Made by a program: the position numbers and the translations under genes
The notes under the pieces: generated by a model
Told to the model about the DNA's origin: nothing
What the model saw: only the letters and a program-made list of their open reading frames with translations
The model's database searches: none
Source: Curvibacter sp. CHRR-16
GTDB taxonomy: Bacteria > Pseudomonadota > Gammaproteobacteria > Burkholderiales > Burkholderiaceae_C
Assembly (NCBI RefSeq): GCF_018474005.1
Contig: NZ_JAHCSH010000004.1
Span: forward strand, 124,001 to 188,000
DNA length: 64,000 bases
Direction of reading: 5' to 3'
Part shown: piece after piece, positions 53,096 through 60,850 of the stretch
Position numbering within the stretch: position 1 is the stretch's first letter
Layout: each line of letters opens with the position of its first letter

Positions 53096-53851
53096 ATGCA
53101 AAGCCTGTCTCTCAACCAACTGATAACGACCTATTGGACGGGTCTTGAACTGCAAACCAATCTGTTGATTTTTTTGAACCTACTGGGGGCCTTGTTTTTG
53201 GGCGGCTTGGTGGGCTATGAGCGCTCCTACCACGGGCGTGCTGCTGGTATTCGCACCTATGCGCTGGTGTGCATGGCATCTACGGCCATTACGGCAGTAG
53301 CGGGTTACCCGCACCTGTGGTTTGGGGCGCTGTACCCCAACACGATGGCGGGTGCTGACCCGACGCGGGTGATCCAAGGGGTGGTGACGGGCATTGGCTT
53401 TTTGGGTGCTGGGGTGATTGTGAAAGACGGCTTTCAAATCACCGGCTTGGCCAGCGCGGCGTCTATTTGGACGGCCTCCTGCATTGGGGTGCTGCTGGGT
53501 GTGGGGTTTTATGCGGCGGCCATTTTGCTGGCGGTGCTGTGCATGCTCACCATGCTGTGGGGCAACCGCATAGAGAGCAGCTTGCCAACCCACCCTGCCC
53601 TGTCCTTGCGTTTGATATTGCAACCGCACAGCAGCCTGAACCTGCAAGCACTCAACGAACACCTGCAACCCATGGGTTACGAAATTTCGACCGAAACTTT
53701 CAGCATCTACGCGGATCACCAACACATGGAAATCAAATGCATAGCCACGGTGGCGGATAAAGAGCGCGCCATCGGTTTGGATGCATTGGCCAAAATCATG
53801 CGTGCATGGCCCGATGTGCAGAGCATCTCCATGTCCCACGCACGCAACTAA
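53096..53851 (+). CDS. MgtC/SapB-family membrane protein
   Basis: 251 residues. The N-terminal half has four or five membrane segments with the family motif LGGLVGYERSYHGRAAGIRTY and a second at GVVTGIGFLGAGVIVKDG. The C-terminal third (LQPHSSLNLQALNEHLQPMG onward) is a soluble ACT-like domain. MgtC-type proteins act in magnesium stress and, in pathogens, on ATP synthase; the role here is not clear. The next gene begins 14 bp later. Confidence 0.9.
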   Translation: MQSLSLNQLITTYWTGLELQTNLLIFLNLLGALFLGGLVGYERSYHGRAAGIRTYALVCMASTAITAVAGYPHLWFGALYPNTMAGADPTRVIQGVVTGIGFLGAGVIVKDGFQITGLASAASIWTASCIGVLLGVGFYAAAILLAVLCMLTMLWGNRIESSLPTHPALSLRLILQPHSSLNLQALNEHLQPMGYEISTETFSIYADHQHMEIKCIATVADKERAIGLDALAKIMRAWPDVQSISMSHARN

Positions 53852-53865
53852 TAAAAAAGGACGCT

Positions 53866-54888
53866 ATGACAACTACGAACCAACCCCACACCCCATTGAC
53901 CCCGCCCCAACGTGCGCTGCAGTTAATGCGCAAAGAATGGTTTTTGTTTTGCATGATGGGCATGGTGGTGCTGGCCAGCTTCACGCCCCATTGGGGCAAG
54001 AGCGGTGGCGTGCTGCACGGCGACCAAGTGGCCAACGTGGGCATTGCCATCGTGTTCTTTTTGCATGGGCTGGGCTTGTCTACCGCCAATTTGCGCCAAG
54101 GCGCTTCGCGCTGGCAGGTTCATGTGTTTGTGCAGTTGTGCACGTTTGTGGCTTTCCCCTTGGTGTGGCTGCTGCTGCGCAATGTGGTCTCGCCTTGGAT
54201 GAGCACGGGCTTGGCGCTGGGTTTTTGCTATTTGGCAGCGCTGCCTTCCACCATCTCGTCATCGGTGGCCATGACGGCCATGGCCCGCGGCAACGTGCCG
54301 GTGGCCATCTTCAACGCCACGCTGTCCAGCCTGATTGGCATCGTGCTCACGCCCTTGCTCATTACCTTGATGGCGGGCAGTAGCAGCGGTGGGGCGTTGT
54401 CGTTCACCGATGCGGTGGTGGGCATTGCCAAGCAGTTGCTGTTGCCACTGGTGCTGGGACAAGTGTTGCGACCTGTGCTGCTGGACTGGTACCAAAAGCA
54501 CAAGGCCTTCACCACGCTGCTGGATCGTTGGGTCATCCTCATGCTGGTGTACAACGCATTTTGCGATTCGGTGGCCTCTGGCCTGTGGCGCGACAACGGG
54601 CTGGACACCATTGCTATTGCCATGGTTGGGGCCGCGCTGTTTTTGCTTCTGGCGCTGGCCTGCACCCGCTGGGCGGCCAAAACGTTCCACTTCAACACCG
54701 AAGATGAAATAGCCGCCGTGTTTTGCGCCAGCAAAAAAACCTTGGCATCGGGGGTGCCCATGGCCAAGCTGTTGTTTGGAGCGCACCCCTACTTGGGCTT
54801 GATATTGCTGCCCATCATGCTCTACCACCAGTTGCAGCTGTTCACCTGCTCCATCATGGCCAACCGCTACGCCAGCCGCAAAGACTAA
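53866..54888 (+). CDS. SBF-like (bile acid:sodium symporter family) transporter
   Basis: 340 residues from the ATG at 53866, with AAGGAC 3 bp ahead; the frame reaches back to 53806 inside mgtC. About nine or ten membrane segments. The start has WFLFCMMGMVVLASFTPHWG and IAIVFFLHGLGLSTANLRQG, and the unwound crossing is LPSTISSSVAMTAMARGNVP. It fits the YfeH/SBF_like branch of the bile acid:sodium symporter superfamily, substrate unknown. Confidence 0.88.
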   Translation: MTTTNQPHTPLTPPQRALQLMRKEWFLFCMMGMVVLASFTPHWGKSGGVLHGDQVANVGIAIVFFLHGLGLSTANLRQGASRWQVHVFVQLCTFVAFPLVWLLLRNVVSPWMSTGLALGFCYLAALPSTISSSVAMTAMARGNVPVAIFNATLSSLIGIVLTPLLITLMAGSSSGGALSFTDAVVGIAKQLLLPLVLGQVLRPVLLDWYQKHKAFTTLLDRWVILMLVYNAFCDSVASGLWRDNGLDTIAIAMVGAALFLLLALACTRWAAKTFHFNTEDEIAAVFCASKKTLASGVPMAKLLFGAHPYLGLILLPIMLYHQLQLFTCSIMANRYASRKD

Positions 54889-54912
54889 AAACACCACCAG
54901 GAGACACGCCCC

Positions 54913-55950
54913 ATGTACCACGCAGAACCCACCCGCTATGACGGGCGCATGCCCTACCGCCGCTGCGGCACCAGCGGCTTAAAGCTACCCGCCCTGTCGC
55001 TGGGGTTGTGGCACAACTTTGGCGATGCCACGCCCATGGAAACGCAGCGCCAAATGCTGCGCACTGCATTTGATTTGGGCATCACGCACTTTGACTTGGC
55101 CAACAACTACGGCCCGCCCTATGGCAGTGCCGAAACCAACTTTGGCCAACACCTGAAGCGCGACTTCAAGCCCTACCGGGATGAACTCATCATCTCCAGC
55201 AAAGCGGGCTACGACATGTGGCCCGGCCCCTATGGCCAAGGCGGCGGTTCGCGCAAATACGTGCTGGCCAGTCTGGACCAAAGCCTGCAGCGCCTGGGCT
55301 TGGACTATGTGGACATTTTTTACAGCCACCGCTTTGACCCCGACACCCCGCTGGAAGAAACCATAGGTGCACTGGCCACCGCCGTGCAGCAGGGCAAGGC
55401 CTTGTACGTGGGCATCAGCAGCTACAGCGCGGCCAAAACACGGGAAGCGGCCGCCATCTTGCGCAGCCTGGGTGTGCCGCTGCTGATCCACCAGCCGTCC
55501 TACAGCATGCTCAACCGCTGGGTGGAAGAAGACCTGCTGGACACACTGGATGCGCAAGGCGCTGGCTGCATCGCCTTTAGCCCCTTGGCCCAAGGCCTGC
55601 TGACGGGCAAATACCTCAACGGCGTGCCCACCGATGCGCGCATCAACCGCGCTGGAGGCGGCTCGTTCAAGGCCGAGCATTTGTCCGAGCAAAACCTGCA
55701 ACACGTGCGCGCTCTGCACGAACTGGCCCAAAGCCGAGGGCAAAGTCTGGCGCAGATGGCCATCGCGTGGATACTGCGCCACCGTACCGTGACGTCGGCC
55801 CTCATTGGGGCCAGCAAGCCCGAGCAAATCATTGAACTGGCCGGTGCGGTGGACAAGCTGGACTTCAGCGCTGACGAGTTGGCCGCCATCGACCAGCATG
55901 CTCAGGACGGCGGCATCAACCTCTGGAAGCGCTCGTCTAGCGCGGTGTGA
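54913..55950 (+). CDS. Aldo/keto reductase, YghZ type
   Basis: 345 residues. The AKR tetrad is visible: Asp/Tyr in FDLANNYGPPYGSAE, Lys in IISSKAGYDMWPGPYG and His in DIFYSHRFDPDTP. The phrase GSRKYVLASLDQSLQRLG and the ending AIAWILRHRTVTSALIGAS match the YghZ (L-glyceraldehyde 3-phosphate reductase) group. It detoxifies small aldehydes with NADPH. It follows the SBF-like gene by 24 bp with a GGAG-type site. Confidence 0.92.
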   Translation: MYHAEPTRYDGRMPYRRCGTSGLKLPALSLGLWHNFGDATPMETQRQMLRTAFDLGITHFDLANNYGPPYGSAETNFGQHLKRDFKPYRDELIISSKAGYDMWPGPYGQGGGSRKYVLASLDQSLQRLGLDYVDIFYSHRFDPDTPLEETIGALATAVQQGKALYVGISSYSAAKTREAAAILRSLGVPLLIHQPSYSMLNRWVEEDLLDTLDAQGAGCIAFSPLAQGLLTGKYLNGVPTDARINRAGGGSFKAEHLSEQNLQHVRALHELAQSRGQSLAQMAIAWILRHRTVTSALIGASKPEQIIELAGAVDKLDFSADELAAIDQHAQDGGINLWKRSSSAV

Positions 55951-55964
55951 GCGAACCCTAAGCG

Positions 55965-56870
55965 CTATACGCCTTGCTGCACCTGCCCTGCCAACCAGTG
56001 GGAAAACTGCTGCAGGGGCCCATAGCCCGTGCGGGCCGTGGGCCACACCAAAAAGTAGCGCCCCGGGCTGGGTACCGCTTCTGGCCAAAGGCGCTGCAAA
56101 CGGCCTTGCCGCAACTCCCCTTCGACCAAAAAAACAGGCAATAAAGCCACTCCTATGCCTGCCAGCGCTGACTCCAGCGCTAGCGAAAATTGGTCCACCA
56201 GCACGCCATGCAGGCCTTGCCCCTCCAAGCCCCAATGGGCGCACCAGCGCTCCCACGCATCGGGGCGGCTGCTCACGTGGATGAGCGGCCACTGCAGCAC
56301 CTGCTGGGGTTGCAGTACAAGCGCAGGGTCTGCGCCGTCCAGCAAGCTGGGACTGCACACGGCCACCATGGTTTCGCCCAGCAGGGGCATGTGCTCGGCA
56401 CCAGGCCAGTCTGCATGGCCAAAGTGGATGGCCGCATCCACCGAATCGAGCTGAAAGTCAAACTGCGTGAGCCGCGTGGTGAGGTTGATCGCCAAGCCCG
56501 GGTGCTGGGCATAAAAATCCTTGAGCCGGGGTGCCAGCCAGCGCATGCCAAAAAACGGCAGCACCGCCAAATTGAGCACCGCCGCTTGCGGATTGGCGCG
56601 GAAGGTGAGCGTGGCCGAGCCAATTTTGCTCAGCGCACTGCGCACCTCGTGGGCGTAAGCCATGCCAGCGGCATTCAGACGCACGGTTTGGCGCTCGCGC
56701 ATGAACAGCTCACCCCCCAGTTGCTCTTCCAGCGCCCGGATCAAGCGGCTGACGGCGCTTTGCGTCAGGTGCAACTCTTGGGCGGCAGCGGTAAAACTGT
56801 TCAGGCGCGCAGCAGCCTCAAAAGCCACCAGTTCGCGCATGGAGGGCAAGGTTCGGCGGGTAATGGTCAT
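55965..56870 (-). CDS. LysR-family regulator (GcvA-like)
   Basis: 301 residues. The N-terminal winged helix-turn-helix reads LVAFEAAARLNSFTAAAQEL and then HLTQSAVSRLIRALEEQLG; the effector domain follows (AVLNLAVLPFFGMRWLAPRL). It belongs to the GcvA-like group. It is divergent from hglS with 114 bp between, so hglS is the likely target. Confidence 0.92.
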   Translation of the reverse strand: MTITRRTLPSMRELVAFEAAARLNSFTAAAQELHLTQSAVSRLIRALEEQLGGELFMRERQTVRLNAAGMAYAHEVRSALSKIGSATLTFRANPQAAVLNLAVLPFFGMRWLAPRLKDFYAQHPGLAINLTTRLTQFDFQLDSVDAAIHFGHADWPGAEHMPLLGETMVAVCSPSLLDGADPALVLQPQQVLQWPLIHVSSRPDAWERWCAHWGLEGQGLHGVLVDQFSLALESALAGIGVALLPVFLVEGELRQGRLQRLWPEAVPSPGRYFLVWPTARTGYGPLQQFSHWLAGQVQQGV

Positions 56871-56933
56871 GGCGACAGCATCCTTCGATCATGATTTTTC
56901 AGAATGACCTGAGCATAGAACATCGTTTGACCA

Positions 56934-56947
56934 GTAGGTTTATCTAC
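56934..56947. promoter_or_regulatory. Inverted repeat in the LysR-hglS intergenic region
   Basis: GTAG (56934-56937) and CTAC (56944-56947) flank GTTTAT; the surrounding bases make a LysR-like element. Two copies of GATCATG are also present, near 56887-56893 and 56960-56966. Either could be the operator for the divergent pair. Weak evidence. Confidence 0.3.
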
Positions 56948-56984
56948 CGCACACTCAAAGATCATGCTGTTTTGAAATCAATCC

Positions 56985-58400
56985 ATGACCACCACCCTAG
57001 CCCACCAGTTTGTCAGTGCCAATGAGATTCGCAACCGTTTTTCGCGTCTCATGTCGGATATGTACCGCACCGAGGTACCGCAATACGGCACTTTGGTGGA
57101 TTTGGTCAACAGCACCAATGCCGAGATACTGCAAAAGAACGCCGCGTTGCGCCTGCAACTGGCGCAAAACAAAGAGATTGATAGGCTCTCGGTAGAGCGC
57201 CACGGGGCCATTCGCTTGGGCACAGCGGCCGAGTTGTTTGACATGCGCCGCATTTTTGCCGTGATGGGCATGCACCCGGTGGGCTACTACGACCTGACCG
57301 TGGCAGGTGTACCCGTGCACTCCACCTGCTTTCGCCCTGTCGATGAAGCAGCCCTGGCGGTCAATCCGTTTCGGGTGTTCACGTCCCTGCTGCGCTTGGA
57401 GTTGATTAACGACCCCGCCTTGCGCGCCCAAGCAGCAGATATTTTGGCCAAGCGCCGCATATTCACCCACCGTGCGCTGGAACTGGTGGCGCTGTGCGAA
57501 GCCGAAGGCGGCCTGAGCAACGAAGAAGCCACCGAATTTGTCACCGAAGTGCGCGAAACATTCCGCTGGCACAGTGAAGCCACGGTCAGCCACAACACCT
57601 ACCAAGCCCTGCTGCAAGCCCACCGATTGGTGGCCGATGTGGTGTGTTTCAAAGGCCCGCACATCAACCACCTCACCCCCCGCAGCTTGGATATAGACAC
57701 CGTGCAAATCCACATGCCCGCCCATGGCATGAACCCCAAAGAGGTGATCGAAGGGCCGCCCGCACGGCGCATTCCCATCTTGCTGCGCCAGACCAGCTTC
57801 AAAGCGCTGTCCGAGACCATCACGTTCCAAAACGAGGCCGGCAGCAACCACACAGGCAGCCACACTGCACGCTTTGGCGAAGTGGAGCAGCGTGGTGCCG
57901 CCCTCACCCCCAAGGGGCGCGCGCTGTACGACCAGCTACTGCACAACGTACGCACCATGGAAGGCAAAGGCAACGACAACAACGCCACTGCGCAATACGA
58001 GTGGCAGCTCAAGAAAGCGTTTGCCACCTTCCCAGACGATTTGCACAGCCTGCGCACCCAGGGCTTGGCCTATTTCCGTTACCAACTGACGCACCAAGGC
58101 GTGGCCATGGCGGGCAATGTGCACGATGTCAGCGATATGGATTTGCTCATCCAAGCAGGCTTGGTCATGTTCACCCCCATCGTGTATGAAGACTTCTTGC
58201 CCGTGAGCGCTGCGGGTATCTTCCAGTCCAATTTGGGCAGCAACGAGCAACGCCACTACGATGGCAACGCCGCCAAACACGACTTTGAGCAAGCGCTGGG
58301 CGCTGCCGTGCTGGACGAATTCGCGCTCTACGAACAACTGCAGCAAGCCTCTATGGATGCTGTACGCCACGCTTTGCAACGTGCCCCTGATGGGCACTGA
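56985..58400 (+). CDS. hglS: 2-Oxoadipate dioxygenase/decarboxylase (DUF1338)
   Basis: 471 residues, the length of the DUF1338/YdcJ family, which has a vicinal-oxygen-chelate fold. The characterised member HglS converts 2-oxoadipate to D-2-hydroxyglutarate with O2, Fe(II) and loss of two CO2, in the D-lysine/pipecolate route. Likely metal or substrate residues include the His in GVPVHSTCFRP and in KGPHINHLTP, and the Glu in FTPIVYEDFLPVSAAGIF. It stands alone with its LysR regulator; no other lysine-pathway gene is in the window. Confidence 0.88.
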   Translation: MTTTLAHQFVSANEIRNRFSRLMSDMYRTEVPQYGTLVDLVNSTNAEILQKNAALRLQLAQNKEIDRLSVERHGAIRLGTAAELFDMRRIFAVMGMHPVGYYDLTVAGVPVHSTCFRPVDEAALAVNPFRVFTSLLRLELINDPALRAQAADILAKRRIFTHRALELVALCEAEGGLSNEEATEFVTEVRETFRWHSEATVSHNTYQALLQAHRLVADVVCFKGPHINHLTPRSLDIDTVQIHMPAHGMNPKEVIEGPPARRIPILLRQTSFKALSETITFQNEAGSNHTGSHTARFGEVEQRGAALTPKGRALYDQLLHNVRTMEGKGNDNNATAQYEWQLKKAFATFPDDLHSLRTQGLAYFRYQLTHQGVAMAGNVHDVSDMDLLIQAGLVMFTPIVYEDFLPVSAAGIFQSNLGSNEQRHYDGNAAKHDFEQALGAAVLDEFALYEQLQQASMDAVRHALQRAPDGH

Positions 58401-58420
58401 CGCCGCAATGGCAGCGCTTG

Positions 58421-59344
58421 CTAGACCCTCCTAACTTGCGCTGCGGATGGATCTCCCCCTGATCGCACCTCGCGCAGCAGGTGCTGCTTGAAGGCCTGCG
58501 CCAAGGGCGAAAGCCGCTTGGCCGCAGGGTGCACCACATGCCAGCGTGAAGCGATAGGGAAACTCTGTGCATCCAGCACGCACACCCCGCTTTGCTCGGT
58601 CAAGCCTTGCAACGCCCGCTCGGCCACCACACCCACACCCAAACCGCCCGCCACGGCTTCCTTGATGGCTTCGTTGCTGCCCAGTTGCATGCGCACATCG
58701 GGCTTGAAACGCAGTTGGCGAAAGTGCTGATCCACCGCCATGCGCGTGCCCGAGCCCGGTTCGCGCAAGATAAAACGCTGCTGCTTGAGGTCAGCCAAGC
58801 TCGCTTGACGCTGGGCCAGTGGGTCTGCTGCCGCCGCAATGAGCACCAAGGGGTTGTCCATGAACACCACATCGTCCAAATCCAGGTGGGCAGGTGGCTG
58901 GGACATGATGTACAGGTCATCCAAATTGCGGCTAAGCCGTTCTACCACCCCATCGCGGTTGAGCACTTCCAGCGCCACGTCAATGGCGGGGTAACGCTGG
59001 CAAAACGCCCCCAACACGCGGGGCATGAAGTATTTGGCCGTGCTGACCACGGCCACACGCAAACGCCCCCGGCTCAAGCCCTTGCGGCCATCCACCGCCT
59101 GCTCAAAAGCCTCCCATGCTTGCACCATGGCACGGGCGGTGTCGGCCAGCTCCTGCCCAGCATCGGTCAGGTAAAGCTTTTTGGACACCACTTCGTACAG
59201 CGGCATACCCACGGCTTGCGCCACCTCGCGCAGTTGCATCGATGCGGTGGGCTGCGTCACGTGCATGGCCTTGGCCGCAGCACTGACGCTGCCCGTCTCG
59301 GCCACAGCCAAAAAAAGTTTGAGCTGGCGAAAGGTGATATTCAT
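58421..59344 (-). CDS. LysR-family regulator (CbbR-like)
   Basis: 307 residues. The winged helix is TFRQLKLFLAVAETGSVSAA and the following HVTQPTASMQLREVAQAVG; the effector domain is RGRLRVAVVSTAKYFMPRVL, ending in a long binding region (REPGSGTRMAVDQHF). The overall look is CbbR/RbcR-like. It is divergent from an SbtA-type bicarbonate permease and probably controls it. No RuBisCO or other carbon-fixation gene is present. Confidence 0.91.
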   Translation of the reverse strand: MNITFRQLKLFLAVAETGSVSAAAKAMHVTQPTASMQLREVAQAVGMPLYEVVSKKLYLTDAGQELADTARAMVQAWEAFEQAVDGRKGLSRGRLRVAVVSTAKYFMPRVLGAFCQRYPAIDVALEVLNRDGVVERLSRNLDDLYIMSQPPAHLDLDDVVFMDNPLVLIAAAADPLAQRQASLADLKQQRFILREPGSGTRMAVDQHFRQLRFKPDVRMQLGSNEAIKEAVAGGLGVGVVAERALQGLTEQSGVCVLDAQSFPIASRWHVVHPAAKRLSPLAQAFKQHLLREVRSGGDPSAAQVRRV

Positions 59345-59358
59345 AGATTTTTATCTAT
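59343..59358. promoter_or_regulatory. Perfect inverted repeat at the LysR/SbtA boundary
   Basis: ATAGAT (59343-59348), TTTT, ATCTAT (59353-59358). The first two bases overlap the LysR start codon. This fits the T-N11-A palindromes bound by LysR proteins, here placed for autoregulation and for control of the permease 60 bp away. Confidence 0.5.
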
Positions 59359-59416
59359 ATCCAATCATGTGAATATCGATTTTACTTTAGGCATACAGCC
59401 ACCTACTATGCCGCCC

Positions 59417-60394
59417 ATGAACAACTTTCTCGACCCCGCGATTCTTTTTTTCCTACTCGGAATACTGGCTGGGCTGGTACGCTCCAACTTGGAAATCCCC
59501 CCCGCTATTGCGCGCTTTTTGTCGCTGTATTTGCTCATGGCTCTCGGGCTTAAAGGCGGCTTTGCGCTGGCGCACTCAGGCATCACCACGGAAGTGGCCA
59601 GCAGTTTGGGGCTGGCCGTGTTCTTGGCCATCGCCATTCCGCTACTGAGCTACCGCGTATTGCGCCGCTTGACAGAACCACTCAACGCAGTGGCCATTGC
59701 AGCCACCTACGGCTCGGTCAGCGCGGTGACCTTTGTCACGACCGTGCAGTTTTTGGAGCGCCAGCACATCGCCTACGGCGGACACATGGCAGCGGCCATG
59801 GCGCTGATGGAGTCGCCTGCCATCTTGCTGGCCGTGTTCATGGCCAATGGCTTGCGGCACCAACAGCAAGCCCAGCTTGGCCAAACCGCCGCCCATGCAC
59901 CCATGCCACTGCGCACGGTGCTGCACGAATCGCTCACCGACGGTTCTCAAGTCGTGCTACTGGGCGCTATGGCGGTGGGTTTGCTCAGTGGCGAAGAAGG
60001 CAAAGCCGCCATGCAGCCCTTCTCAGGTGATTTGTTCAAGGGCATGCTCGCGTTTTTCCTGCTGGATATGGGCTTGTTAACCGCCCGCAACCTGCCGCTG
60101 CTGAAAAGCCAGTCCCGCTGGCTACTGGCCTACGCCGCCGTAGCGCCCTGGGTGCACGCCGCCATTGCATTGGTGTTGGCGCGGCTACTGGGGCTCAACG
60201 CGGGAGATACCACGCTCATCATGGTGCTGTCGGCCAGTGCGTCGTACATAGCCGTGCCTGCCGTGCTGCGCTATGCCATTCCGGAAGCCTCCGCGTCCAT
60301 TTACGTAGGCCTGTCGCTGGGGGTCACATTTCCCATGAATATTTTGGTGGGCATTCCTACCTACGCATGGCTGGCGCAGACGGTGGCACGCTAA
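59417..60394 (+). CDS. SbtA-type sodium-dependent bicarbonate permease
   Basis: 325 residues with about ten membrane segments. The start has LDPAILFFLLGILAGLVRSN and PPAIARFLSLYLLMALGLKG, a strong match to the sodium-dependent bicarbonate transport family; the inner repeat has AAMALMESPAILLAVFMANG and the end has LIMVLSASASYIAVPAVLRY. An ATG three codons upstream (59408) is also possible. It would import bicarbonate for carboxylation reactions. No SbtB regulator follows. Confidence 0.86.
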   Translation: MNNFLDPAILFFLLGILAGLVRSNLEIPPAIARFLSLYLLMALGLKGGFALAHSGITTEVASSLGLAVFLAIAIPLLSYRVLRRLTEPLNAVAIAATYGSVSAVTFVTTVQFLERQHIAYGGHMAAAMALMESPAILLAVFMANGLRHQQQAQLGQTAAHAPMPLRTVLHESLTDGSQVVLLGAMAVGLLSGEEGKAAMQPFSGDLFKGMLAFFLLDMGLLTARNLPLLKSQSRWLLAYAAVAPWVHAAIALVLARLLGLNAGDTTLIMVLSASASYIAVPAVLRYAIPEASASIYVGLSLGVTFPMNILVGIPTYAWLAQTVAR

Positions 60395-60772
60395 CTAAAA
60401 ACCAAAGGAAAAGGATATTTCCAACGTGTCAGGCACATAGCCATCCACGTGGGGAATCATGGTGACATGGACGTGTGCTTGCGTGTGAAAAATAGCTGGG
60501 ATAGTGACCACCGCTGCCCCAATAGGAATTGGATCGCGGCGGTAGCCACTCACGATACCCGCAAAACCCCCTAAACGAGCACCGCCGACTACCCAAGGCT
60601 GCCACGCCACGGCACCGTAGTTACTAGGGCGTCCAATGCTGTTGGAGTAATGGCCTGCCGCCAAACTGAAATCCGCATCCAGCGCGCACAACAGCCCTAG
60701 GCCATAGGTGTCGCTGCGGTAACCGGGTTGTGAGTGGTAAGCAGCCAAATGCAGCTGCGGTTGGCAATCCAT
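60395..60772 (-). CDS. Hypothetical small Gly/Tyr-rich protein
   Basis: 125 residues. I do not recognise a family. The pattern of alternating Gly, Tyr and hydrophobic residues (YGLGLLCALDADFSLAAGHY; GSAR-like VVGGARLGGFAGIVSGY) and a final Phe (ISFSFGF) recall a small outer-membrane or phage-associated beta protein. No signal peptide is present at this start. AGAGGGGA stands before the ATG. The stop abuts the stop of the convergent permease gene. Confidence 0.6.
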   Translation of the reverse strand: MDCQPQLHLAAYHSQPGYRSDTYGLGLLCALDADFSLAAGHYSNSIGRPSNYGAVAWQPWVVGGARLGGFAGIVSGYRRDPIPIGAAVVTIPAIFHTQAHVHVTMIPHVDGYVPDTLEISFSFGF

Positions 60773-60813
60773 GGAAAAAGTCCCCTCTGGCGCATGATGA
60801 CTGTTTTAAAACG

Positions 60814-60838
60814 GTTTACTAACGTTTGACGTGTAAAC
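60814..60838. promoter_or_regulatory. Inverted repeat GTTTAC/GTAAAC
   Basis: GTTTAC (60814-60819) and GTAAAC (60833-60838) are separated by 13 bases in the 78-bp gap before the small gene at 60395-60772. Minus-strand TTGCCA, a 17-base gap and GTTAGT could be its promoter. Candidate operator only. Confidence 0.3.
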
Positions 60839-60850
60839 AATGGCAAAAAA

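Noticed and set aside
58592-59407. N-terminal extension of the bicarbonate permease (600-codon frame)
   Set aside because: The first 270 or so codons are antisense to the LysR gene and look like shadow sequence; the permease starts near 59417.
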